A DNA stretch of 64,000 nt. It comes from Amycolatopsis thailandensis. GTDB taxonomy: Bacteria > Actinomycetota > Actinomycetes > Mycobacteriales > Pseudonocardiaceae. The position numbers and the translations under genes were made by a program. Of this stretch, positions 17,009-24,900 are shown piece by piece. The stretch is taken from assembly GCF_002234405.1 (NCBI RefSeq), contig NZ_NMQT01000009.1, positions 1 to 64,000 of the forward strand. The letters are read 5' to 3'. Under the pieces are notes generated by a model, which saw nothing but the letters and a program-made list of their open reading frames with translations, made no database searches and was not told the origin of the DNA. Each line of letters opens with the position of its first letter. The stretch's first letter is position 1.

Positions 17009-18762
17009 CCCGGGAACTCCTCCCCACCGCCGACGGCAAGCGGATCCGCGCCGTCCTCGGCGAACTGCTCAGTACCTCGAAAGCCCGCGCGGCCGGAGCG
17101 CTCGTGACGCTCGTCGGCGCGACCGCGATCGGGCTGCTCACCGCCCGTCTGCTCGGCCACATCGTCGACCTCGTCATCGAGAAGAGGCCCGCGACCGAAC
17201 TGACCACCCCCGTGGTGGGGCTGGTCCTGGTCGCCGTCACGCAGGCGATCGCGACGGCGGTGGGTGTCTCGCTGACCGCGAGGCTCGGCGAGACACTGCT
17301 GGCCGAACTGCGCGAACGGTTCGTCGACCGGGCGCTGAGCCTCCCGCTGGAACAGGTCGAACGCGCGGGCTCCGGCGACCTGACCGCCCGGGTCACCAAC
17401 GACGTCACGGTGGTCGCGCGGGCGGTCCGCGACGCCTTGCCCGAACTGGGCCGCTCGGCGCTCACCATCGTGCTGACCCTCGGCGCACTCGCCGTCATCG
17501 ACTGGCGGTTCCTCCTGGCGGCGCTGCTGGCGACGCCGATCCAGCTCCACACCGTGCGCTGGTACGTCCGCAACGCCGTCCCGTTGTACGCGAAGCAGCG
17601 AATCGCGACGGGTTCGCAGCAGCAGCAACTGCTCGACACGATCGGCGGCGCGAAGACCGTCCGCGCTTTCCGGCTCGCCGACGCGCACGTGGAGCGGGTC
17701 CGGCAGCGGTCCGAGGGCGCCATGGACCTGATGCTGCGCGGGGTCCGGCTGATGACGAGATTCTTCGCCAGGCTCAACCTCGCTGAGTTCGTCGGCCTCT
17801 CGGCCGTGCTCGCGGCAGGCTTCCTGCTGGTGGGCGCCGACGCGGTGACCGTCGGCGCGGCGACGGCGGCGGCGTTGTACTTCCACAGCCTGTTCGGTCC
17901 GATCAACACCGCGCTGGCGCTGGTGGACGACGCGCAAGCCGCCACCGCGAGCCTCGCCCGGCTGATCGGGGTCGCCGATCTGCCCGCGCCGCGTGAACCC
18001 GAACGGCCCGCGAAACCCCTTGACGCCTCGGTGAAGGCGGCCGGGATCTCCCATTCCTATGTGGACGGACACCCGGTACTGCGCGACGTCGAGCTGAGCC
18101 TCTCCCCCGGCGAGCGGGTCGCGCTGGTCGGCGCGAGCGGGGCGGGGAAGACGACGCTGGCGAAGCTGATCGCCGGGATCCACACCCCGGGCTCCGGCAC
18201 GATCTCCGTCGGCGGGGTGCCACTCGACGAACTCGGGCCGTCCGGCACCCGGCAGGCGGTCGCGCTGATCAGCCAGGAGGTGCACGTCTTCGCCGGTTCG
18301 CTGGCGGACGACCTCCGGCTCGCCCAGCCTGGCGCGTCCGACGCGGAACTGCTCGCGGCACTGGAAAAGGTCGGCGCGCGCGGCTGGGCGGAGGCGCTGG
18401 GCGAAGGGCTCGCGACCGTCGTCGGCGAAGGCGGCCATCAGCTGACCGTCACCCAGTCCCAGCAGCTGGCCCTGGCCAGGCTGGTGCTGGCGGATCCGCC
18501 GATCGCGATCCTCGACGAAGCCACCGCGGAGGCCGGGAGCGCGGGCGCGAAAACCCTCGAAGCCGCCGCGGCAGCCGCCCTCGAAGGCCGGACCGGCCTG
18601 GTGGTCGCGCATCGGCTGACGCAGGCGGCGGCCTCGGACCGCGTCGTCGTGCTCGACGCGGGCGTCGTCGTCGAGAGCGGGACTCACGACGAACTCGTGG
18701 CCTCGGGTGGTCGCTACGCGACGCTTTGGGCGGCCTGGTCGGACAACCGTTCACGGACGTGA
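17005..18762 (+). CDS. ABC exporter half-transporter with degenerate signature motif
   Basis: 585 residues: exporter membrane domain (about 1-325) and nucleotide-binding domain. Walker A (VGASGAGKTT near 376), Walker B and catalytic Glu (IAILDEATAE near 500) and the switch His (VAHRLT near 537) are intact, but the signature expected as LSGGQ reads LTVTQSQQLALARL. This is the mirror image of the preceding subunit, so the pair would form one complete and one dead ATP site. Translationally coupled by ATGA to the upstream gene; 114 nt before the binding-protein gene, which has its own iron box. Confidence 0.9.
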   Translation: MTRELLPTADGKRIRAVLGELLSTSKARAAGALVTLVGATAIGLLTARLLGHIVDLVIEKRPATELTTPVVGLVLVAVTQAIATAVGVSLTARLGETLLAELRERFVDRALSLPLEQVERAGSGDLTARVTNDVTVVARAVRDALPELGRSALTIVLTLGALAVIDWRFLLAALLATPIQLHTVRWYVRNAVPLYAKQRIATGSQQQQLLDTIGGAKTVRAFRLADAHVERVRQRSEGAMDLMLRGVRLMTRFFARLNLAEFVGLSAVLAAGFLLVGADAVTVGAATAAALYFHSLFGPINTALALVDDAQAATASLARLIGVADLPAPREPERPAKPLDASVKAAGISHSYVDGHPVLRDVELSLSPGERVALVGASGAGKTTLAKLIAGIHTPGSGTISVGGVPLDELGPSGTRQAVALISQEVHVFAGSLADDLRLAQPGASDAELLAALEKVGARGWAEALGEGLATVVGEGGHQLTVTQSQQLALARLVLADPPIAILDEATAEAGSAGAKTLEAAAAAALEGRTGLVVAHRLTQAAASDRVVVLDAGVVVESGTHDELVASGGRYATLWAAWSDNRSRT

Positions 18763-18805
18763 CCCGGGACGCAGCGTCGCCGGTTGCAATCGGCCGTTCG
18801 GCGTC

Positions 18806-18824
18806 TTAGGTTAGGCAAACCTGA
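18806..18824 (+). promoter_or_regulatory. strong candidate iron box upstream of siderophore-binding protein
   Basis: TTAGGTTAGGCAAACCTGA matches the iron-box consensus TTAGGTTAGGCTAACCTAA at 17 of 19 positions, the best in the window. It is 52 bp upstream of the lipoprotein start, so this gene is very likely iron-repressed by an IdeR/DmdR-type regulator encoded elsewhere. Confidence 0.88.
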
Positions 18825-18875
18825 ATCTCGATTAATCCGGCATTTCACCGGATCGCCGATCAAGAAGGACGGACG

Positions 18876-19961
18876 ATGGCCCGAATCCCCACTCTCTCCG
18901 CCGTGCGCGGGCGCCTGAAGACCGCCGGCGTGCTGGCGTCCACCCTGGTGCTGGCCGCCTCGCTCACCGCGTGCGGAGGAGGCGGCGAGTCGGCCACCCC
19001 GGCCGCGCAGAACTCCGCCGGTTCGGCGGTCGACGCGAACGCGTTCCCGACGACCATCGAGCACAAGTACGGCAGCACCACCATCACCCAGGAGCCCAAG
19101 CGGGTCGTCACGGTCGGCCTGACCGAGCAGGACGCGTTGCTCGCGCTCGGCGTGGTCCCGGTCGGCGTCACCGAATGGCTCGGCAAGTTCCCCGGCACCA
19201 TCGCCCCGTGGGCGACCGACAAGCTCGGCGGCGCCGCGCTGCCCGAGGTCCTCAAGGATGTCGACGGGCCGCAGTACGAGAAGATCGCCGCGCTGAAGCC
19301 GGACCTGATCATCGCGCTGTATTCGGGGCTCACCAAGGAGCAGTACGACAAACTGGGCCAGATCGGCGTCCCGGTCGTCGCGCAGCCCAAGGAGTACAAC
19401 GACTACGGCATCCCGTGGCAGGAGGCGACCAAGAAGGTCGGCCAGGCCGTCGGGCGCGCGACCAAGGCCGACGAACTGGTCAAGGGCGTCGAGGACAAGT
19501 TCGCCCAGGTCCGCAAGGAGCACCCGGAATTCGAAGGCAAGTCGGCCCTGATGGCGTCGACCTACGAGGGCTACTTCGTTTACGGCAGCCAGGACCCGCG
19601 CTCGCGGATCCTCGAATCGCTCGGCTTCAAGCTGCCGGCCGACCTCGACGCCGCCATCGGTGACAAGTTCGGCAAGAGCCTCAGCGCGGAGCGGACCGAC
19701 CTGCTCGACCGCGACGCGCTCGTCTGGCTGATCGACACCCCGGCCAAGGCGCAGGAGATCCTCGGCAAGGACGCGCTCTACACCGGTTTGAAGGTGGCGA
19801 AGGAAAAGCGCGAGGTCTTCATCGAGAACGAAGGCACCTATGGCAGCGCGGTGTCCTTCGTGACCGTGCTGAGCCTGCCTTACGTGCTGGAGCGGATCGT
19901 CCCGCAGCTCACCGCGGCGGTCGACGGCGACCCGAAGACCGAGGTCAAACCGGCCGGCTGA
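18876..19961 (+). CDS. iron-siderophore ABC transporter substrate-binding lipoprotein
   Basis: 361 residues of the FepB/FecB-type periplasmic binding-protein family. A lipoprotein signal ends at the lipobox LTAC (Cys near residue 32), followed by a Gly/Ser linker, and the ligand-binding fold begins with KRVVTVGLTEQDALLALGV near 75. ATG at 18876 follows AAGGACGG. It should capture the ferric siderophore outside the membrane and hand it to the FecCD permeases encoded at 13.1-15.2 kb. Separate iron-box control and a strong terminator make it a monocistronic unit. Confidence 0.93.
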   Translation: MARIPTLSAVRGRLKTAGVLASTLVLAASLTACGGGGESATPAAQNSAGSAVDANAFPTTIEHKYGSTTITQEPKRVVTVGLTEQDALLALGVVPVGVTEWLGKFPGTIAPWATDKLGGAALPEVLKDVDGPQYEKIAALKPDLIIALYSGLTKEQYDKLGQIGVPVVAQPKEYNDYGIPWQEATKKVGQAVGRATKADELVKGVEDKFAQVRKEHPEFEGKSALMASTYEGYFVYGSQDPRSRILESLGFKLPADLDAAIGDKFGKSLSAERTDLLDRDALVWLIDTPAKAQEILGKDALYTGLKVAKEKREVFIENEGTYGSAVSFVTVLSLPYVLERIVPQLTAAVDGDPKTEVKPAG

Positions 19962-19978
19962 GCCGTTTTGGGAAAGGA

Positions 19979-20014
19979 ACGGGGTCGCGGGCTTTTGCTC
20001 GCGGCCCCGTTTTC
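19979..20014 (+). terminator. intrinsic terminator after siderophore-binding protein
   Basis: A GC-rich stem (ACGGGGTCGCGGGC pairing with GCTCGCGGCCCCGT around a TTTT loop), followed by TTTTCG, starts 18 nt after the stop. It is one of the few hairpins here with a U-run. Confidence 0.85.
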
Positions 20015-20049
20015 GTCTCGGGGGCAGCGCGACTCCGGCCGGTACGTCG

Positions 20050-20064
20050 CGAAAGCCACTTTCG
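20050..20064. repeat. short palindrome CGAAAG-CCA-CTTTCG
   Basis: A 15-bp perfect hairpin whose core is the exact reverse complement of the core of the hairpin at 20266-20290. No gene overlaps it. Confidence 0.65.
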
Positions 20065-20084
20065 GGCACGGTTCTGAGCGCCGG

Positions 20085-20139
20085 GTCCGTGAAGGCCTCC
20101 TTTCCTACCCTGAAGGTAGGAAAGGAGGCCTTCACGGAC
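20085..20139. repeat. 55-bp palindrome with perfect 25-bp arms
   Basis: Arms at 20085-20109 and 20115-20139 are perfectly complementary around a 5-nt loop. The arm begins GTCCGTGAAGGCCTCCTTT, nearly the same as the 98-152 element, and the overall size (25+5+25) is identical. It lies in a gene-free 530-bp gap filled with hairpins. Confidence 0.9.
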
Positions 20140-20218
20140 ACTCAGCCCAGGAACTCGACCTCCGCACCCCGCCGTTCGGTCCGGGTGATCGCGAGTTGGC
20201 GATTCGGGCTATTCGAGG

Positions 20219-20249
20219 GTAAGGCGAAGGTGCCTTGTTCGCTTACCGG
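20219..20249. repeat. imperfect hairpin in hairpin-rich gap
   Basis: GGTAAGGCGAA pairs with TTCGCTTACC around a short loop, with one bulged base. No coding potential seen here. Confidence 0.5.
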
Positions 20250-20265
20250 CGTGTCTGCTTGGGAT

Positions 20266-20290
20266 GTTGCGAAAGTGGCTTTCGCAACAC
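20266..20290. repeat. 25-bp perfect palindrome
   Basis: TGTTGCGAAAG pairs perfectly with CTTTCGCAACA around TGG. The GAAAGTGGCTTTC core equals the element at 20050 in opposite orientation. Confidence 0.75.
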
Positions 20291-20343
20291 CGCCGACCCG
20301 GCAGGCCGCACCGAGCCAAGGTACGCAGCCTGCCGGGCCGTCT

Positions 20344-20397
20344 GTTCCCAATGTGGCATTGGAGACGCTGAGCGTCTCCAATGCCACATTGGGGAAC
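20344..20397. repeat. 54-bp palindrome upstream of metallophosphoesterase stop
   Basis: The inner 47 bp (20347-20393) has perfect 22-bp arms around a TGA loop; the pairing continues outward with one extra G to GTT/AAC. The arm contains CCAATGTGGCATTGGAGACG. About 95 bp from the stop of the minus-strand metallophosphoesterase, so it may terminate that gene; a U-tract is absent. Confidence 0.85.
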
Positions 20398-20491
20398 AAA
20401 CCGCCACCGCGCGCGGGGCAAATACCGCTCCGGTCAGAACCCCGGGTCACCACTCACGGCCCGCCGCACCGACGCGGGACCGGACTCGTGG

Positions 20492-21529
20492 TCAGTGCGG
20501 GAATCCCCAGGAGTCGTGCAAGGGAACGGTGATCTGCTTCAGCCAGGTCTTGCTGGTGAAGTCACGGGCCTTGATGACCACCGAGCCGGGCGAGACCTCG
20601 ACCTGCAGCCCCTGGTTGAACGCGCCGCCGAGCGACACTTCCCCGCCCTTGCCGTCGTCCGTCCAGCCGGTCTGGACGGCGGCGGTGTTGACCACGGTGA
20701 AGCCTTCGAGGTTGCCGGTGCCCGGAACGACCCGGCGCACCACCCAGTCCGAAAGGTTCAGGTCCCAGTGCGTGTGCCCGGAGAACAGGAACACGTCCCG
20801 GTAGCGGCCGAGGATCGAGAGCAGCCTGTCGGGCTGGAGGTAGTCGGACCGGTAAAGCTTGTTGTGCGTACCGGAAACGGTGTTGGGCAGCGGGTGATGG
20901 GTCAGCACCATCACCGGGCTGCGCCGGATCGACCAGTACTTCAGGCGCTGTTCGAGCCAGGTGAACTGCCGGTCGCTCATCCAGACCTCGTCCCACAGCT
21001 TGAGGTCGTGGTACTTGGCGTACCGCTCGGTTCCGAGACACAGCACCGGAACCCCGCCGAACGACGTCTCGTTGTAGACGGTGTTGCGGCCCGCGAACCG
21101 GTAGAAACTGCGGAACAGCGAGTCCTCGGTCGTGCCGTTGGGCCAGGTCTCCTGGGCGAGCGTGTCGGGATCCCGCCATTTCGGGACGTAGAACTCGTGG
21201 TTGCCGATGGCCCAGGCGACCTCGCGCGGATGCCGGTGCTTGTCGAAGGTCTGGCGAAGCTGGGCGTACTCGAAGTCGTATCCGCGCGGGGTGAGGTCAC
21301 CCGCGATACCGAGTCCCGCACTGCCCGGGTTGATCGCGTGCAGATCGTCGAGCGCGCTGCCGAAGTCGGTGAGATCGCCCTGGATGTCACTGAGGATGTT
21401 GAACCGGACGACCGGCCACTGTGGACCCCACTTCGCCTGCGCCTGGGGCTGCGCCTCCGCCTGACCCGGCAGCATCGCCACCCCTGCCGCCGCGGCAGGG
21501 GCGGTCACCATAAATGCTCTTCGATCCAT
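20492..21529 (-). CDS. secreted metallophosphoesterase (calcineurin-like)
   Basis: About 345 residues with a Tat-like export signal (MDRRAFMVTAPAAAAGVAM) ending near AEA. Dinuclear-metal motifs are in order: LSDIQGDL (Gln in place of the usual His), GIAGDLTPRG, AIGNHEF, LTHHPLP and FSGHTH. The family cleaves phosphomono- or diesters; the substrate is unknown. The frame reaches a GTG at 21547, but neither start has a clear ribosome-binding site; the ATG at 21529 gives the better export signal. It lies inside the siderophore island, but no chemical step in the pathway demands it, so it may be a bystander. Confidence 0.85.
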   Translation of the reverse strand: MDRRAFMVTAPAAAAGVAMLPGQAEAQPQAQAKWGPQWPVVRFNILSDIQGDLTDFGSALDDLHAINPGSAGLGIAGDLTPRGYDFEYAQLRQTFDKHRHPREVAWAIGNHEFYVPKWRDPDTLAQETWPNGTTEDSLFRSFYRFAGRNTVYNETSFGGVPVLCLGTERYAKYHDLKLWDEVWMSDRQFTWLEQRLKYWSIRRSPVMVLTHHPLPNTVSGTHNKLYRSDYLQPDRLLSILGRYRDVFLFSGHTHWDLNLSDWVVRRVVPGTGNLEGFTVVNTAAVQTGWTDDGKGGEVSLGGAFNQGLQVEVSPGSVVIKARDFTSKTWLKQITVPLHDSWGFPH

Positions 21530-21585
21530 AATGTGAACGCTACTCACGTTTTATGGCCGAATCCGGTCGCGAAGCTGAACAACGC

Positions 21586-21698
21586 AAGTCCGTGAAGGAC
21601 TCCTTGAGGGACTTGAATCCACGCAGTGGCGCGCAGCGCCTCCGTTGAGGGTGGCGGCGGGGGCATGGATGGACTCTCAAGGAGTCCTTCACGGACTT
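21586..21698. repeat. split palindrome with 62-bp insert
   Basis: Arms at about 21586-21611 and 21674-21698 (AAGTCCGTGAAGGACTCCTT and its complement) are nearly perfectly complementary, but 62 bp separates them instead of 5. Arm sequence belongs to the same family as the 98-152 and 20085-20139 elements. It sits 13 bp beyond the MbtH stop, at the end of the biosynthetic operon. Confidence 0.8.
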
Positions 21699-21711
21699 GA
21701 CGAGAAGCGGG

Positions 21712-21921
21712 TCAGGACTCCATGGCCTTGACCAGCGAGGCCGGCCTCAGGTCCGTCCAGTTCGTCTCGACGTATTCGAGGCACTCAGGACGCGAGGCCG
21801 GGCCGAACTTCGTGGTCCAGCCCGCCGGGACCTCGACGAACTCGGGCCACAGGCTGTGCTGGTTCTCGCCGTTGACCAGCACCAGGTACGTGCCGTCGGG
21901 GTTCTCGAACGGGTTCGTCAT
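21712..21921 (-). CDS. MbtH-like protein
   Basis: A 69-residue MbtH-family protein, the small partner that binds and activates NRPS adenylation domains. Family residues are seen: NPFENPDG at the start, [12 protein letters not shown] near 17-28, VPAGW near 31, and WTDLRP near 54-59 (TDLRP replaces the common TDMRP). It overlaps the NRPS stop by 4 nt (ATGA) and so is translated with it. It should serve several adenylation domains of the large synthetase upstream. Confidence 0.96.
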   Translation of the reverse strand: MTNPFENPDGTYLVLVNGENQHSLWPEFVEVPAGWTTKFGPASRPECLEYVETNWTDLRPASLVKAMES

Positions 21922-24900
21922 GCCTTGTTCTCCTTTGGTGTATCCGGTGTATCAGCCCGGCGCGTCAGCGCGTCGAGCGCGGCGAACCAGTCCTCCGCCA
22001 AGTCCCGTACCGACTCTTCGGTCAGTACCGCGTCCGGCCAGGACCACTGCGCGCCCAGCTCGGGGCCGCCGGGGCGGTCCTCCGTCCGGGCGTTGATCGT
22101 CAGCGCGTGCGAGACCGGCATGTCTTCGTCCGCCCCGATTTCGGCCGCCTCGGCCTCGGCCGCGTACGACCAGTCGGTCGCTTCGGGGACGCCGATCCGG
22201 CCGAGGTAGTTGAACTCGATCTGCGGCTTCGCGAACTTCGCGAGTTCAGGGCCGGTCCGAGGGTCGAGATACCGGAGCAGACCGTGCCCGATCCCACCGT
22301 CCGGCAGCCCGTCCAGGTGCGCCTTGACCCGCCCGAGCGCGACGCCGGCGGCGGCCCCACCGGCGAACGCGTCGTCCAGATCGAGATCGCCCAGGTCCAG
22401 GCACACCGGCACGACACTGGTGAACCAGCCGACCGTCCGCGAAAGGTCCGCACCACCGGCCAGGTCCTCTTCACGGCCATGCCCCTCGACGTCGACCAGC
22501 ACCGCCTGCCCCCCATCACGGCGCCATCGGGCGACGGCCAGCGCGAGCCCGGTGAGCAGGACGTCGTTGATCGTCGCCCCGTACGCCGACGGCACCCGGG
22601 ACAGCAGCGGCGCCGTCCGGGAGGCGGGCAGCGTCAGCGTCAGCTTCTTGACCGTTCCCAGGACGTCCCGAGCCGGGTCGAGCGGCCGGTCCAGCACAAG
22701 CGGATCCGCACCGCCCAGCACCGTCTTCCACCGGTCCAGCTCGCCACCACGGTCCTGAGTGGACAGGGCTCGCGACCATCGCCGGAACGACGTCGGCACC
22801 GAGGGCAGCTCCGGCGTCTCTCCGCCGGCGACGGATTCCCACGCGGAAGCGAGGTCCGGCAACAGGATCCGCCACGAGACACCGTCGACGGCCAGGTGAT
22901 GGATCATCAGCAGCAACCGTCCCGGCCCGGCCGATCCCGCGTCGAACCACGTCGCGCTCAGCATCACACCGGCGTCCGGGTCCAGACGGGACCGCGTCGG
23001 CTCCGCGTGCAGCTCGATCATCGCGAGCAAGTCGCCGGCCGAAACATCGACGCGTTCGATCACGACCTCGACGGATCCGGGCACCCGCAACACCCAGCCA
23101 TCCGCCGGTCGATCGAGCCGCGCACGCAGCATGTCGTGCCGGTCGACGACGGCGCCGAGCACCGTCTCCAGCTGCTCGCCGGTCATCCCGGACGGCGTCC
23201 GGAGCAGCGCCGCCTGGTGGTAACCCGCGATCGGCCCGCCGAGTTCGCGGAGCGCGTGCATGATCGGCGTGAGCGCGATGGCCCCGTCGTCCTCCAGGCT
23301 CTCGGCGACCTCGGCCAACGCGGCGACCGTCCGGCGCGCGAACACCTCGTGCGGCGTGATCTTCAGCCCGGCCGCGCGTGCCCGGCCGACCAGCCGCATC
23401 GCGACGATGCTGTCCCCGCCGAGGGCGAAGAAGTCGTCGTCGGCACCGAGTTCCGGCACGTCGAGCACCTCCGCGAAGAGCGCGCACAACGTCCTCTCGA
23501 GAGCGGTCTCGGGCGCCCGGCCGCCGGTCAGCTCGGCGTAGTCCGGAGCGGGCAGCGCCTTGCGGTCCAGCTTCCCGTTGGACAACACGGGAAGCGCGTC
23601 GAGCGTGACGAACGCCGCCGGGACCATGTACTCCGGCAACGTCTCGGCCGCGAACCGCCGCAGCTCCGCGCGATCCACAGTGGACACCACGTACGCCACC
23701 AGCTGTTTGACCCGCGGCCGGTCCTCACGCACCAGGACGACCGCCTGCGCGACGCCGTCGTGCCGTTCGAGCACGGCTTCGATCTCGCCCGGCTCGACCC
23801 GGAAACCGCGGATCTTCGCCTGGTCGTCGGCGCGACCGCCGAAGTCCAGCCGACCGTCCGCGGTCCAGCGGGCGAGGTCGCCGGTCCGGTACATCCGGGC
23901 ACCCGCCGGGCCGAACGGATCCGCCACGAATCGTTCCGACGTCAGCGCCGCCCGACCGAGGTAACCCCGGGCGAGTCCGGAACCGGCGAGGTACAGCTCA
24001 CCGGTGACCCCGGGCGGCACCGGCCGCAGTGACGCGTCCAGCACATAGGCGCGGGTGTTCGCGACCGGACGGCCGACGAGCGGCTTGTCGCTGTCACCGA
24101 TCCGCGCCACCAGGGCGTCCACTGTGGATTCCGTCGGCCCGTACAGGTTGAAGGCCTCGGTTCCGTCCAAAGTCGCCAGAAGTCGCCAGAGACTCTCGGG
24201 CACCGCCTCCCCGCCGACGCCGATCACGGCGAGCGGGCACCGGTCGCCGTCGAGCAGACCCGCCTCCGCCATCTGCGCGAAGAACGACGGCGTGACCTCG
24301 ATGAAGTCGAAGCCGTCCCGTTCGATCATCGCGGCCAGGAGCTCGGGATCCCGCCGGGTCTCCTCGTCCACGATGTGCACGGCGTGCCCGTCGAGCAGCC
24401 ACAACTGCGGCTGCCAGGACGCGTCGAAGGAGAACGACCACGCGTGCCCCACCCGCAGATGCGGCTTGCCGGTGGCCTCGACCGCGGGCCGGTGCAGCGT
24501 GGTGCGATGGCTGTGGAACAGGTTCACCACACCGCGATGCGGGACCACGACCCCCTTGGGCGTCCCGGTCGAACCCGACGTGTAGATCACGTACGCCGGA
24601 TGCTCCGGGCCGAGCGGGCGGACACGGTCCCGGTCGGTGAGGTCGTGCACCGGCCGGTCTTCGGTGACGAGCGCGCACAACGCCAGCGTCTCGATCTCGG
24701 TCCGCGGCAACGACTCCAGCAGCTCGGGCTCGGTCAGGATCACCTTGGGCCACGCGTCGGCCAGCATCGCGGCCAGCCGGTCCGCCGGGTAGTCCGGGTC
24801 GAGCGGCAGGTACGCCGCCCCCGCCTTGTGGACCGCGAGGATCGCCAGCAGGACGTCCGCCGAACGCGGCAGTGCCAAGGCGACGAAGTCCTCCGGACCG

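Noticed and set aside
19968..20222. Plus-strand 84-codon frame after the siderophore-binding protein
   Set aside because: It reads through the terminator and two hairpins; no ribosome-binding site and repeat-derived sequence.
24160..24192. 10-bp tandem duplication inside the NRPS (AGTCGCCAGA twice)
   Set aside because: It keeps the reading frame with neighbouring residues and looks like chance similarity of adjacent codons, not a frameshift.
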